A DNA stretch of 64,000 nt from Pseudomonadota bacterium (GTDB lineage Bacteria > Pseudomonadota > Gammaproteobacteria > Burkholderiales > Casimicrobiaceae). A program made the position numbers and the translations under genes. Of the stretch, positions 1 to 14,345 are shown one piece after another; positions within the stretch are counted from its first letter, which is position 1; each line of letters begins with the position of its first letter. The stretch covers positions 1 to 64,000 of the forward strand of contig WQUA01000007.1 of NCBI GenBank assembly GCA_009786025.1, written 5' to 3'. The notes below the pieces were generated by a model. The model did no database searches. It was not told the origin of the DNA and saw only the letters and a list, made by a program, of their open reading frames with translations.

Positions 1-459
1 GGCAACGTGCAAGCCAATTACTGTCTTGCCTGGCCCATATTCAACGCTGGCGCGAGAATCGGCCAAGGCGGGTATCTATGGGAACCAGGCAACGAGGTAG
101 GCTACAGCGATCCCATCAACTGGCGCTCGGTCACGGTCACGCAGACCACGGGCGGCACCATTGCCCCCTTCCCGGCGGCCAGCAGTGTCCCGGAGGGCGC
201 CAACCAAACCTTCCTCATCACGCCCGCGCCGGGCTACCGCATCGAATCGGTCACGGTCGATGGCGTGACCTACACCGGCGCGTTCACCGGCTGGACAATG
301 GCTGGCATCACCAGCAACACGCGCACCATCACGGCCAAATTCGTGCCCCTCGTCGCACCGATTGCCTCCGTACCAACGCTGAACCCGGCTGCGCTGGCGA
401 TGCTGACACTGGCGCTGCTGCTGGGCGGCGCAGCGCTGGCTTACCGACGCAGGGTGTGA
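1..459 (+). CDS. C-terminal part of a surface/secreted protein: InlB-like repeat domain plus IPTL/VPTL-CTERM sorting tail (5' truncated by window)
   Basis: Frame is open from base 1. Repeat-like GTIAP...FLITPAPGYRIESVTVDGVTY...TRTITAKF, then VPTLNPAALAMLTLALLLGGAALAYRRRV (motif + TM + RRR). Confidence 0.75.
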   Translation, partial: GNVQANYCLAWPIFNAGARIGQGGYLWEPGNEVGYSDPINWRSVTVTQTTGGTIAPFPAASSVPEGANQTFLITPAPGYRIESVTVDGVTYTGAFTGWTMAGITSNTRTITAKFVPLVAPIASVPTLNPAALAMLTLALLLGGAALAYRRRV

Positions 460-464
460 AGAGG

Positions 465-502
465 TTCCTCCCCCGTTTACGGGGGAGGGTTAGGGTGGGG
501 GG
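465..502. repeat. GC-rich palindromic intergenic repeat (REP-like), family A
   Basis: ttcctcccccgtttacgggggagggttagggtgggggg; its reverse complement matches 26335-26372 at 32/38 positions. Confidence 0.7.
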
Positions 503-842
503 CAGCGGCGCAGAATCCATGCAGCGGCGACGGGAAGCAGGTTGCTTCCCCTTGTACAAAACGCTTCTAGAGACGCAAGGGGCGGCAATCTGCCGCCCGG
601 CCTGACTTCTGACCTCTGCCGCCCCCATCCAGCCTTCCCCCGCAGGCGGGGGAAGGAACTTCAAAACCCCGCCCGCCTCCGGTGGGCATTCCCGCAAGCT
701 CCCGTCGGCTTCGCCGACACCCTCTTTGGCAAGGGGGCTTTCCTTCTTCGCGGCTTCGCGCTTTCGCGTGAGGCCAAAACGTCGCAGTTCGCGGCGCTCA
801 CCACGACCTACGCGCTGATTTCTGACCTCTGACACCCCCCAT

Positions 843-871
843 CCCGGCCTTCCCCTGCACGCGGGGGAAGG
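843..871. repeat. Palindromic repeat copy 1 (29 nt)
   Basis: cccggccttcccctgcacgcgggggaagg, identical to 903-931. Confidence 0.85.
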
Positions 872-902
872 GTCGCATGGACACAAAATCTCAGCCGAAA
901 AA

Positions 903-931
903 CCCGGCCTTCCCCTGCACGCGGGGGAAGG
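903..931. repeat. Palindromic repeat copy 2 (29 nt)
   Basis: Identical to 843-871; near-copies near 635-656, 43155-43185 and 43222-43246. Confidence 0.85.
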
Positions 932-940
932 AGCTTTTTT

Positions 941-1005
941 CTTCGCGCCTTCGCGTGAGAATTCTTTGTGCTCTTTGCGTTCTTTGCGGTGAAATCATGT
1001 TTTTG
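941..1005. repeat. Low-complexity intergenic repeat, family B (cttcgcgccttcgcgtgag...tttgtgctctttgcgttctttgcggt)
   Basis: Same word order recurs at about 20865-20910 and 46690-46745. Confidence 0.7.
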
Positions 1006-1148
1006 GTTTCCGGATGGCTGGCCTCTGACATCTGCCTTCTGACCCCGGAAGGCGCCTCATCAGCGCGAAATGGTTGCAATTTAAAGCGGAATGGTTTAAC
1101 CTAAACAACTGAGGTTTACATTTCCGATTAATATTTACGGGTAATCCC

Positions 1149-1196
1149 ATGAAGAATGCTTTTCCGTTCGTTGCGCACCATCACCATCCTGACTAG
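1149..1196 (+). CDS. hisL: his operon leader peptide MKNAFPFVAHHHHPD
   Basis: ATG AAG AAT GCT TTT CCG TTC GTT GCG CAC CAT CAC CAT CCT GAC TAG: four consecutive His codons and an HHPD ending as in enterobacterial HisL; followed by an attenuator and hisG. Confidence 0.9.
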   Translation: MKNAFPFVAHHHHPD

Positions 1197-1215
1197 TCTT
1201 TCAGGACGGTGTGTG

Positions 1216-1296
1216 CTGGAAGACATTTCGAATTCTTCCGGCGGCAACGAAACGATGAGATGATCGAAACCCCTGGAAGAATTTCCAGGGGTTTTT
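1216..1296 (+). promoter_or_regulatory. his attenuator: competing protector, antiterminator and terminator pairings
   Basis: CTGGAAGA(1216-1223)/TCTTCCGG(1234-1241); AATTCTTCC(1231-1239)/GGAAGAATT(1275-1283); terminator CCCCTGGAA(1270-1278)/TTCCAGGGG(1283-1291). Confidence 0.85.
1268..1296 (+). terminator. Intrinsic terminator of his attenuator
   Basis: aacccctggaagaatttccaggggttttt, 9 bp stem plus T tract. Confidence 0.9.
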
Positions 1297-1341
1297 GCTT
1301 TAAGGGTTTTTTGTGCGGTATTTTTGTTTCGAGGAGTTTGT

Positions 1342-2241
1342 ATGCTGGACAAAACACATTTGCGGATTGCGATTCAAAAATCGGGGCGACTGAGTCGCGA
1401 TTCGCAACAGTTGCTGGAGCGTTGCGGCGTCAAAATCAATTTCAGCGAGCAACGCTTGATCGCTTACGCTGAAAACATGCCTCTCGACTTGTTGCGAGTG
1501 CGCGACGACGATATTCCCGGGTTGGTGATGGACGGCGTCGTCGATCTCGGCATCGTTGGCGAAAATGTGCTCGAAGAAGCGCTGTTGATGCGCCGCGCCG
1601 AAGGCGGAGCGCCGTCGTACAAGTTGTTGCGTGGCCTCGACTTCGGCGGTTGCCGGCTGTCGCTGGCAGTGCCGGTCGACACACATTACGATGGTCCACA
1701 GAGTTTGCGTGATTGTCGGATCGCCACATCGTATCCGCATCTGTTGAAGCAGTATTTCGATCAGCGCGGGATCGGATACAAGCCTTGTCTGCTGACCGGT
1801 TCGGTCGAAGTGGCGCCGCGTGCCGGTTTGGCGGACGCGATTTGCGATCTGGTCTCAACCGGCGCGACGCTGGAAGCAAACGGGTTGCGCGAGGCGGAAG
1901 TGATTTATCGCTCGAAAGCGTGTCTGATTCAGCGCGACGGCGCGATGCCGGAAAGCAAACAGGCGCTGATCGACATGTTGATGGCGCGCATTCAGGGCGT
2001 GATTCAAGCGCGCGAATCGAAATACATTATGTTGCACGCGCCGGCAGACCGGCAGGAGGAGATCATCGCCATCTTGCCGGGGGCAGAGCGACCGACGGTG
2101 CTGCCGCTTGCCAACGAAAAAAACCGGGTGGCGATGCACATGGTGAGCAGCGAAACTTTGTTCTGGGAAACGATGGAAAAACTGAAGGCGCTTGGTGCCA
2201 GTTCGATTTTAGTGCTGCCGATTGAAAAGATGATGGAGTGA
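1342..2241 (+). CDS. hisG: ATP phosphoribosyltransferase
   Basis: [28 protein letters not shown]...[25 protein letters not shown]; start at internal ATG after gaggag. Confidence 0.97.
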   Translation: MLDKTHLRIAIQKSGRLSRDSQQLLERCGVKINFSEQRLIAYAENMPLDLLRVRDDDIPGLVMDGVVDLGIVGENVLEEALLMRRAEGGAPSYKLLRGLDFGGCRLSLAVPVDTHYDGPQSLRDCRIATSYPHLLKQYFDQRGIGYKPCLLTGSVEVAPRAGLADAICDLVSTGATLEANGLREAEVIYRSKACLIQRDGAMPESKQALIDMLMARIQGVIQARESKYIMLHAPADRQEEIIAILPGAERPTVLPLANEKNRVAMHMVSSETLFWETMEKLKALGASSILVLPIEKMME

Positions 2242-2244
2242 TCG

Positions 2245-7839
<5,595 letters not shown>

Positions 7840-7846
<7 letters not shown>

Positions 7847-8475
7847 AGATCAAACTGGACGCGGAACAACGGGCAAAATTGGCTTGGGGGAAAGGGAGCG
7901 GAGGCGACGGCCTTCTCCCGGCGATTGTTCAACATGCAGTGTCCGGCGAAGTGCTGATGCTCGGTTTTATGAACGAAGAAGCATTGGCGGCGACCGAGGC
8001 GAGCGGACGGGTGACGTTTTATTCGCGCAGCAAAGGGAGGCTGTGGACCAAAGGCGAAACATCGAACCATTTTCTCGATGTCGTCGAAATCGCTGCCGAT
8101 TGCGATCATGATTCGTTGCTCATTCTGGCCTGGCCGGAAGGGCCGACCTGCCATCGCAACACATCGAGCTGTTTTTCGCCGACCGCCAGCCGGTTGTCGT
8201 TCTTGTATGAACTCGAACAGTTATTGGCGCAACGCAAACACGCCGACCCCGAGACGTCCTACACCGCGCGGCTTTACGCCAAAGGCACGAAGCGCATCGC
8301 ACAGAAGGTTGGTGAAGAAGGCGTTGAAACCGCGCTGGCCGCGATGGCGAACGACCGCGAAGAACTGACCAACGAAGCCGCCGATCTGGTGTATCACCTG
8401 CTGGTGCTGTTGCAGGATCAGGGATTGGATCTCGATGCCGTCGTGCGTTGTTTGAAGCAGCGGCACAAGATTTAA
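7840..8475 (+). CDS. hisI: Phosphoribosyl-AMP cyclohydrolase / phosphoribosyl-ATP pyrophosphatase fusion
   Basis: [37 protein letters not shown] (HisI) then [29 protein letters not shown] (HisE); GTG start. Confidence 0.96.
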
Positions 8476-8524
8476 CCGCAGAGAATGCGAAGAAACACTT
8501 TTAATCACGAATAGCGCTTTCGTA

Positions 8525-9001
8525 CTATTGTTTCGCCGCCGGCGGCAGCCCACGCACGGACATTCCCGCTTTGATGCCCTGTCTGGTGAACCACCCCTGG
8601 CTCACTTCGAGTGCGTAGAGCGCGTTGCCTTGTGAGCGGTGCAAGGTGGTGTCGTCGTTTGGCGCCATGTCGCGGATGTTGAGGATGATGCCGTGCGCGT
8701 CGATGAACGCGATCGACAACGGCGCCGGGGTGTTTTTCATCCAGAACGAGAGCGGTTGCGGTTGGTCAAAAACAAAAAGCATGCCGCCCCCGTTAGGCAA
8801 CGTAAAGCGATACATTAATCCGCGCTCGCGCTGTTCAGGAGTTTGCGCGACTTCGGCGGTGACAATATGCGCGCCGATGGTTAATTCGATCGTCGGCAGC
8901 GGCGGTTGCGCGGCGGTAATGTTTTGCGCTTGTGCGGTGGAGAAGAACAAGCTCCCTATAAAGAACACATAGAGTGCAAAGAAAAAATTTTGATGTCTCA
9001 C
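8525..9001 (-). CDS. DUF192 family exported protein
   Basis: Signal-like N-terminus; TVEVAQTPEQRERGLMYR-type motif, MLFVFDQPQPLSFWMKNTPAPLSIAFID. Confidence 0.88.
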   Translation of the reverse strand: MRHQNFFFALYVFFIGSLFFSTAQAQNITAAQPPLPTIELTIGAHIVTAEVAQTPEQRERGLMYRFTLPNGGGMLFVFDQPQPLSFWMKNTPAPLSIAFIDAHGIILNIRDMAPNDDTTLHRSQGNALYALEVSQGWFTRQGIKAGMSVRGLPPAAKQ

Positions 9002-9172
9002 GGTTATTTCTTGCTAAAAGTAAATTGACGGAAACGGGGCGACTCCGCCTCCACCCAACCCTTCCCTTAAAGGGGAGGGAGCGTTTCGTTTCTTCGCTCC
9101 TTCGCGTGAGTCACAGGGACGGGTTTGAAACCCATTCCTACATTTCCGCGTCTTCGCGTGAAAATTTAAAAA

Positions 9173-10405
9173 TTAAAAAGCGTCCGGATCAAGCGGCGCG
9201 CGGGTTTTTCGATAAACGATCCACACCGCACCGCCGGCAGCCGTAGAAGCAATCATACCAAAAGCCAGCGCCAGCAGCGATGTGTCGATCAGCGGCACCA
9301 GCAAGGCGCTGACCAGGGCGCCCAGCGAGAATTGCAGAAAACCCTGCAACGACGACGCCAGGCCGCGCATGGTCGGGAAAAGCGCCAACATGATGAGAAG
9401 CGCGTTGGGTGCTGCCAGGCTGGTACCTGCCGTGTAAAACATGATCGGCAACACGTTCCACATTACATTGGCGGGCAAAAAGAGGCATAGGCCGAGGTTG
9501 AGTATGCAGGCTGTGCCCATGCCGAGATAGCCGAGGGCGACAATCCGTTCAGGAGGGATGCGTCCGGCGAGTTTGCCGGCGAGTGTCGCGCCGCTGATGA
9601 TGCCGATAATCATCGGCACGAAGAGCCAGGCGAACCCCTGTTCGGAAACGCCCAGCAGCTTGACGAGAAACGATGGTGCGCCGGCGATGTAGATGAAGGA
9701 GCCGATGAAATTCAGTGCCGGCGTCAGCGCCAGCAGGAGGAATTCGGGGCGGAAAATTACAGTGCGGTAGTTGCGGTATAACGCGCCGAGGCGAAGCGAT
9801 TGTCGCGCTGCCGGCGGTAATGTTTCCGGCAGCGCCCGATGGCACCAGACGAGCAATGCGACGACGAGTATCAGCAATCCCCAAAAGACCGCGCGCCAAC
9901 TGCCAAGGCCAAGCAGCAGGCCGCCGGCAACCGGCGCAGCGACTGGCGCTAACGAAAAAACCTGGGTGATCCGCGTCATTATTTTTTGCGCGGTAGTGCC
10001 GTGGAACACATCACGCACGATGGTGCGGCCGATCACCAGGCCGACGCCAGCGGAGACGCCTTGCAAAGCCCGGAACAGCCACAATGATTCGATGTTGCCG
10101 GCGATGGCGCAGCCCAGCGTAGCGACGGCGTAAATCGCCAGCGACACCAGAATCATCGGCCGGCGCCCCCAGGCATCGGCCAACGCGCCGTGCCAGAGCA
10201 TCATGACGGCGTAGGCGATCAGGTAAATCGACAAGGTTTGCTGTAAAGCGGCAGGTGATACGCCGAGAGCGGCCTCGATGGACGGAAACGCCGGCAGGTA
10301 CATGTCGATCGAAAAAGGGCCGATCGTCATTAGCGCGGCCAGCAGCAGGATCAGCGGGCCGGGGCGATCTTGCAACGATTCCACCGTAGGCAATTTGCGC
10401 GACAT
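9173..10405 (-). CDS. Bcr/CflA-family MFS drug transporter
   Basis: SIDMYLPAFPSIEAALGVSPAALQQTLSIYLIAYAVMMLWHGALADAWGRRPMIL; internal ATG start at 10405. Confidence 0.9.
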   Translation of the reverse strand: MSRKLPTVESLQDRPGPLILLLAALMTIGPFSIDMYLPAFPSIEAALGVSPAALQQTLSIYLIAYAVMMLWHGALADAWGRRPMILVSLAIYAVATLGCAIAGNIESLWLFRALQGVSAGVGLVIGRTIVRDVFHGTTAQKIMTRITQVFSLAPVAAPVAGGLLLGLGSWRAVFWGLLILVVALLVWCHRALPETLPPAARQSLRLGALYRNYRTVIFRPEFLLLALTPALNFIGSFIYIAGAPSFLVKLLGVSEQGFAWLFVPMIIGIISGATLAGKLAGRIPPERIVALGYLGMGTACILNLGLCLFLPANVMWNVLPIMFYTAGTSLAAPNALLIMLALFPTMRGLASSLQGFLQFSLGALVSALLVPLIDTSLLALAFGMIASTAAGGAVWIVYRKTRAPLDPDAF

Positions 10406-10552
10406 GATACAAAAAGCGAAGCAGATAAAAGACAATAGACTACAGAAGTTTGGGGCGTTCGGCACTCTTTTGACGAAAATACGGTATGATTTACCTTTAC
10501 GGCAGGTTGTGCGGCCAGGCGGTACAGCAATACGGCACAGCAATGCGGTAGA

Positions 10553-11218
10553 ATGGCGCGGATGGATTCCATTCTTGTCACTATCATATTGTTCGGCGTA
10601 CCGGCCATTCTGGCGATCACGTTACACGAAGCGGCGCATGGTTATACGGCGCGCAAGTTCGGAGATCGTACAGCGGAAATGTTGGGGCGCATCACGCTGA
10701 ACCCGATCAAACACATTGATCCCGTTGGAACGATTCTGATTCCGTTGGCGCTGTTCCTGATGGCAAAGTTCACAGGCGGGCCGATGTTGTTGTTCGGATG
10801 GGCGAAGCCGGTGCCGATTCAGCCACGGAATTTCAGGGATCCGATCCGGAACATGCGCTGGGTTGCCGCGGCGGGGCCGTTGTCGAATCTGGCGATGGCG
10901 TTCGGTTGGGCGGCTATCGCCAAGCTGGTGATGCTGTTTCCCGGAATGCTGGGCAGCGGCCTGATAACGATGGCGCTGTTCGGCGTGCAATTCAATCTGG
11001 TTTTGATGGCGTTGAACCTGATTCCGATTTTGCCGTTGGATGGCGGACGAGTCCTGTATTCATTTTTGCCGTGGAAGCTGGCAATGAGCTATGCGCGAAC
11101 CGAGCCGTACGGATTGGTGATCGTGATGGTGCTGTTGGTGACGGGTGTTCTGTGGACGCTGATGGAGCCATTGATGACAGCCGGCGCCTGGTTGATCGGC
11201 GTATTCACCGGATTGTAG
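10553..11218 (+). CDS. Site-2-protease-like M50 family membrane metalloprotease
   Basis: ITLHEAAHGYTARKFGD (HExxH) and NLIPILPLDGGRVL. Confidence 0.9.
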   Translation: MARMDSILVTIILFGVPAILAITLHEAAHGYTARKFGDRTAEMLGRITLNPIKHIDPVGTILIPLALFLMAKFTGGPMLLFGWAKPVPIQPRNFRDPIRNMRWVAAAGPLSNLAMAFGWAAIAKLVMLFPGMLGSGLITMALFGVQFNLVLMALNLIPILPLDGGRVLYSFLPWKLAMSYARTEPYGLVIVMVLLVTGVLWTLMEPLMTAGAWLIGVFTGL

Positions 11219-11343
11219 AAAGAAAGATCGAATAACACGGGCAGGCGCTTCATATGGCGTTTCATATGCCTTTATGGGTTGACCTTGATTGGTTAATTTC
11301 GCAACAACTAACTTGCAATAACTAACTCGTAACAAGAAAATTC

Positions 11344-12558
11344 ATGTTTGCTGATCGTGTATTGTCGGGAATGCGTCCGACGGGCCGCATGCATCTCGGC
11401 CATTATCATGGCGCGCTCAAAAACTGGGTACGCTTGCAGGAACAATACGAATGTTTTTATTTCGTTGCCGACTGGCACGCGCTGACGACGCATTACGAAA
11501 CGCCGGAACTTATCGCTGACAGTGCCTTTGAAATGGTTGTTGACTGGCTGGCGGCGGGGATTGATCCTGTGCAGTCCACGGTGTTCGTGCAGTCACAAGT
11601 GCTGGAGCACGCCGAACTGACGCTGTTGCTCGGGATGACGACGCCGGTAGGCTGGCTGGAGCGGGTGCCGACGTACAAGGATCAGCAACAAAAACTCGCA
11701 GATCGTGACTTGTCAACATACGGATTTCTAGGCTATCCGGTAATGATGGGCGCCGACATTCTGATCTATCGCGCCAATATGGTGCCGGTCGGCGAAGATC
11801 AGGTATCACACCTCGAGTTGACGCGCGAAATGGCGCGGCGCTTCAATCATTTTTATGGACGCGAGCCGGAGTTTGAAGAAAAAGCGCAAGCGGCCATTAA
11901 AAAATTGGGCAGTAAAAAAGCGCGCCGTTACGAAGAGCTGCGTAAGGCTTTTCAGGAGCGTGGTGACACCGAAGCATTGGAGGCGGCGAAAGTGTTGCTT
12001 GAAGAAACGCAGAATCTGCCGCTTGGCGACCGCGAGCGTTTGTTCGGTTATCTTGAAGGTGCGCGGAGAGTGATTCTGGTCGAACCGAAGCCGCTGCTGA
12101 CTGAAACGCCGAAAGTACCGGGCACCGACGGGCAGAAGATGTCGAAATCGTACGGCAACGCGATTTTCATGCGTGAAGAACCGGCCGATTTGACGCGCAA
12201 GATACGTACGATGCAAACCGACCCGGCGCGGATGCGGCGCAGCGATCCGGGCAATCCCGAGCGTTGCCCGGTGTGGCCGTTGCATCAGATTTATTCGAAC
12301 AAGGATGTGCGCGATTGGGTGGCCAAAGGTTGTACAACGGCGGGGATTGGTTGCCTTGAGTGCAAACAGCCGGTGATCGACGGTATTCTGAAAGAGCAGG
12401 AACCAATACGCGAACGCGCGCAACCGTACCTCGACGCTCCGGCGCTGGTGCGCAACATTCTTGCCGACGGTTGCGTGCGGGCACGCAAGCAGGCGAACGA
12501 AATAATGCGCGATGTACGCGAGGTGATGGGCCTGTCGTACGACCGGAGTTTCGGGTGA
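11344..12558 (+). CDS. trpS: Tryptophanyl-tRNA synthetase (long form)
   Basis: LSGMRPTGRMHLGHYHGAL ... DGQKMSKSYGNAI. Confidence 0.96.
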   Translation: MFADRVLSGMRPTGRMHLGHYHGALKNWVRLQEQYECFYFVADWHALTTHYETPELIADSAFEMVVDWLAAGIDPVQSTVFVQSQVLEHAELTLLLGMTTPVGWLERVPTYKDQQQKLADRDLSTYGFLGYPVMMGADILIYRANMVPVGEDQVSHLELTREMARRFNHFYGREPEFEEKAQAAIKKLGSKKARRYEELRKAFQERGDTEALEAAKVLLEETQNLPLGDRERLFGYLEGARRVILVEPKPLLTETPKVPGTDGQKMSKSYGNAIFMREEPADLTRKIRTMQTDPARMRRSDPGNPERCPVWPLHQIYSNKDVRDWVAKGCTTAGIGCLECKQPVIDGILKEQEPIRERAQPYLDAPALVRNILADGCVRARKQANEIMRDVREVMGLSYDRSFG

Positions 12559-13448
12559 GTGAAGCGCAGATGGGCGAAGTCGGGATGAATGAAACGGCAA
12601 CGCTGCTGCCGGAAGCGCCGATGACGGCTGTCGGCGAGGTGAAGCCGGTTGCTCGGGTTTATGGCGAGATGCTGACGGAGCTGCCGAGCGATCTGTACAT
12701 TCCGCCCGAAGCGCTGGAGGTTTTTCTCGAAATGTTCGAGGGGCCGCTCGATCTGTTGCTGTATCTGATTCGCAAACAGAACATTAATGTGCTTGACATT
12801 CCGATGGCGGAATTGACGCGGCAGTATTTAGGTTACGTTGAAATGATGCGGCGCAGCCATCTGGAACTGGCCGCCGAATATTTGCTGATGGCGGCAGTGC
12901 TGATCGAAATCAAATCGCGTTTGTTGTTGCCGAAACCGCCGACACCGCCTGGCGAAGGAGTAGAAGATCCACGCGCCGAACTGGTGCGTCGTTTGCTCGA
13001 ATACGAACAAATGAAAGCTGCGGCACAAGCGCTTGATACGATGCCGCAGGAGGGGCGAGATTTTGCGACGGTGTGCGTTTGGTTCGACCGGATGGCGGCG
13101 ACGCGGCTGCCCGACGTGGCGCCGGAAGATTTACGACGCGCCTGGGCTTCACTGATCGGTCGCGCCAAAACGGCGAAGCATCATTTGATCACGCGCGAGC
13201 AGTTGTCGGTGCGCGAAGAGATGAGCCGGGTATTGAAGCTGTTGGAAAACGGCGATTATCGGGAGTTTACAACGCTATTTCACGAACACGCCGATGTGCC
13301 GCATTTGGTCGTGACGTTTCTGGCGTTGTTGGAACTGGCGCGTGAACAATTGATCGAGGTCGCGCAGGCCGCGCCTTACGCACCGATTTATGTGCAAAGC
13401 AAACGCGAAGCGCCGTTTGTGTTGAATGACGATGATGAAACTCTGTAA
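12555..13448 (+). CDS. scpA: Segregation and condensation protein A
   Basis: LEMFEGPLDLLLYLIRKQNINVLDIPMAELTRQYL; GTG start overlapping trpS stop (downstream ATGs also possible). Confidence 0.92.
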   Translation: MSEAQMGEVGMNETATLLPEAPMTAVGEVKPVARVYGEMLTELPSDLYIPPEALEVFLEMFEGPLDLLLYLIRKQNINVLDIPMAELTRQYLGYVEMMRRSHLELAAEYLLMAAVLIEIKSRLLLPKPPTPPGEGVEDPRAELVRRLLEYEQMKAAAQALDTMPQEGRDFATVCVWFDRMAATRLPDVAPEDLRRAWASLIGRAKTAKHHLITREQLSVREEMSRVLKLLENGDYREFTTLFHEHADVPHLVVTFLALLELAREQLIEVAQAAPYAPIYVQSKREAPFVLNDDDETL

Positions 13449-13505
13449 GACGAATTTTGTCGAACACGGTTTTAGCAACGGGGTGTTTTTCACTGGAAAG
13501 TAAAG

Positions 13506-14345
13506 ATGAGCGAGGAACAGGAAACCATGCTTGCCGAAAGCGAGGAAGCAGGAGCGAAAGCCGTAAATGCCGTCGCAGATATTGCCGATAATGGCGCGGC
13601 GACGGAAAGCGGCAGGGCTGATGGTGAAGTCGAAACGACGGATGCCGGTGACGTTTCGCACACCGAAGAAGAAATCGCTTACTACACAAAGATGCTGGAA
13701 GCTGTGCTTTTGGTGTCGGGTGAAGCAGTGCCCGTGCCGCAGTTGTGCAAACTGTTCGAGCCGCCGCTGTCGGCGAACTTTGTCCGTCTTTTGTTGACAG
13801 ACTTGAAGGAGGTCTGGAAGAGCCGGATGGTCGAACTGGTGATGGTCGCGGGCGGCTGGCGCTTTCAGGGCAAGCCCGAAGTGCAGCGCAGCCTGGAACG
13901 TCTGTCGTCGGAGAAACCACCGCGCTATTCGCGGGCGGTGATGGAAACACTGGCGATCATTGCTTACCGGCAACCGGTGACGCGCGGCGATATTGAAGCC
14001 ATCCGCGGTGTTGCGGTATCATCGGGGGTAATCAAAGCGCTCGAAGACCGACAGTGGGTGGAGGCTGTCGGTCATCGCGAAACGCCGGGGCGCCCAGCCC
14101 TTTATGCAACCACTAAAAATTTTTTAAACGATCTCGGTCTGTGCTCACTGGCAGAATTGCCGCCGCTGGCCGAACTGGATTCCTCACATTTACTGGAGAT
14201 GCCTGATGCCCCAGCCAAGGCCGCTGAAGCACCGCTCGCCCTCGCAAGCCCGATTCTCAGCCAACTCGTCGAAAACGCACCAACCGAACATGGTGATGCA
14301 GAAGTTCGCGGAATCGCTGCCGACCAAGATCAAGAAAACGACTGA
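13506..14345 (+). CDS. scpB: Segregation and condensation protein B
   Basis: YYTKMLEAVLLVSGEAVPV...RYSRAVMETLAIIAYRQPVTRGDIEAIRGV. Confidence 0.93.
   Translation: MSEEQETMLAESEEAGAKAVNAVADIADNGAATESGRADGEVETTDAGDVSHTEEEIAYYTKMLEAVLLVSGEAVPVPQLCKLFEPPLSANFVRLLLTDLKEVWKSRMVELVMVAGGWRFQGKPEVQRSLERLSSEKPPRYSRAVMETLAIIAYRQPVTRGDIEAIRGVAVSSGVIKALEDRQWVEAVGHRETPGRPALYATTKNFLNDLGLCSLAELPPLAELDSSHLLEMPDAPAKAAEAPLALASPILSQLVENAPTEHGDAEVRGIAADQDQEND

Noticed and set aside
329-886. Supplied minus-strand ORF of 185 aa (and 542-832 +)
   Set aside because: Spans intergenic palindromic repeats; composition (PPPAGEGWMG, PTLTLPRKRGR) is the usual artefact of translating such repeats.
843-931. Two identical 29-nt palindromic repeats with a 31-nt spacer (60-bp period), resembling a minimal type I-E CRISPR array
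   Set aside because: Only two perfect units. Diverged copies lie dispersed at about 635, 43155 and 43222 as part of intergenic REP-like blocks, and no cas genes are in the window.
10525-10555. Short tandem 13-nt near-repeat (cggtacagcaata/cggcacagcaatg) before the M50 protease
   Set aside because: Only two imperfect copies; insufficient evidence for regulatory function.
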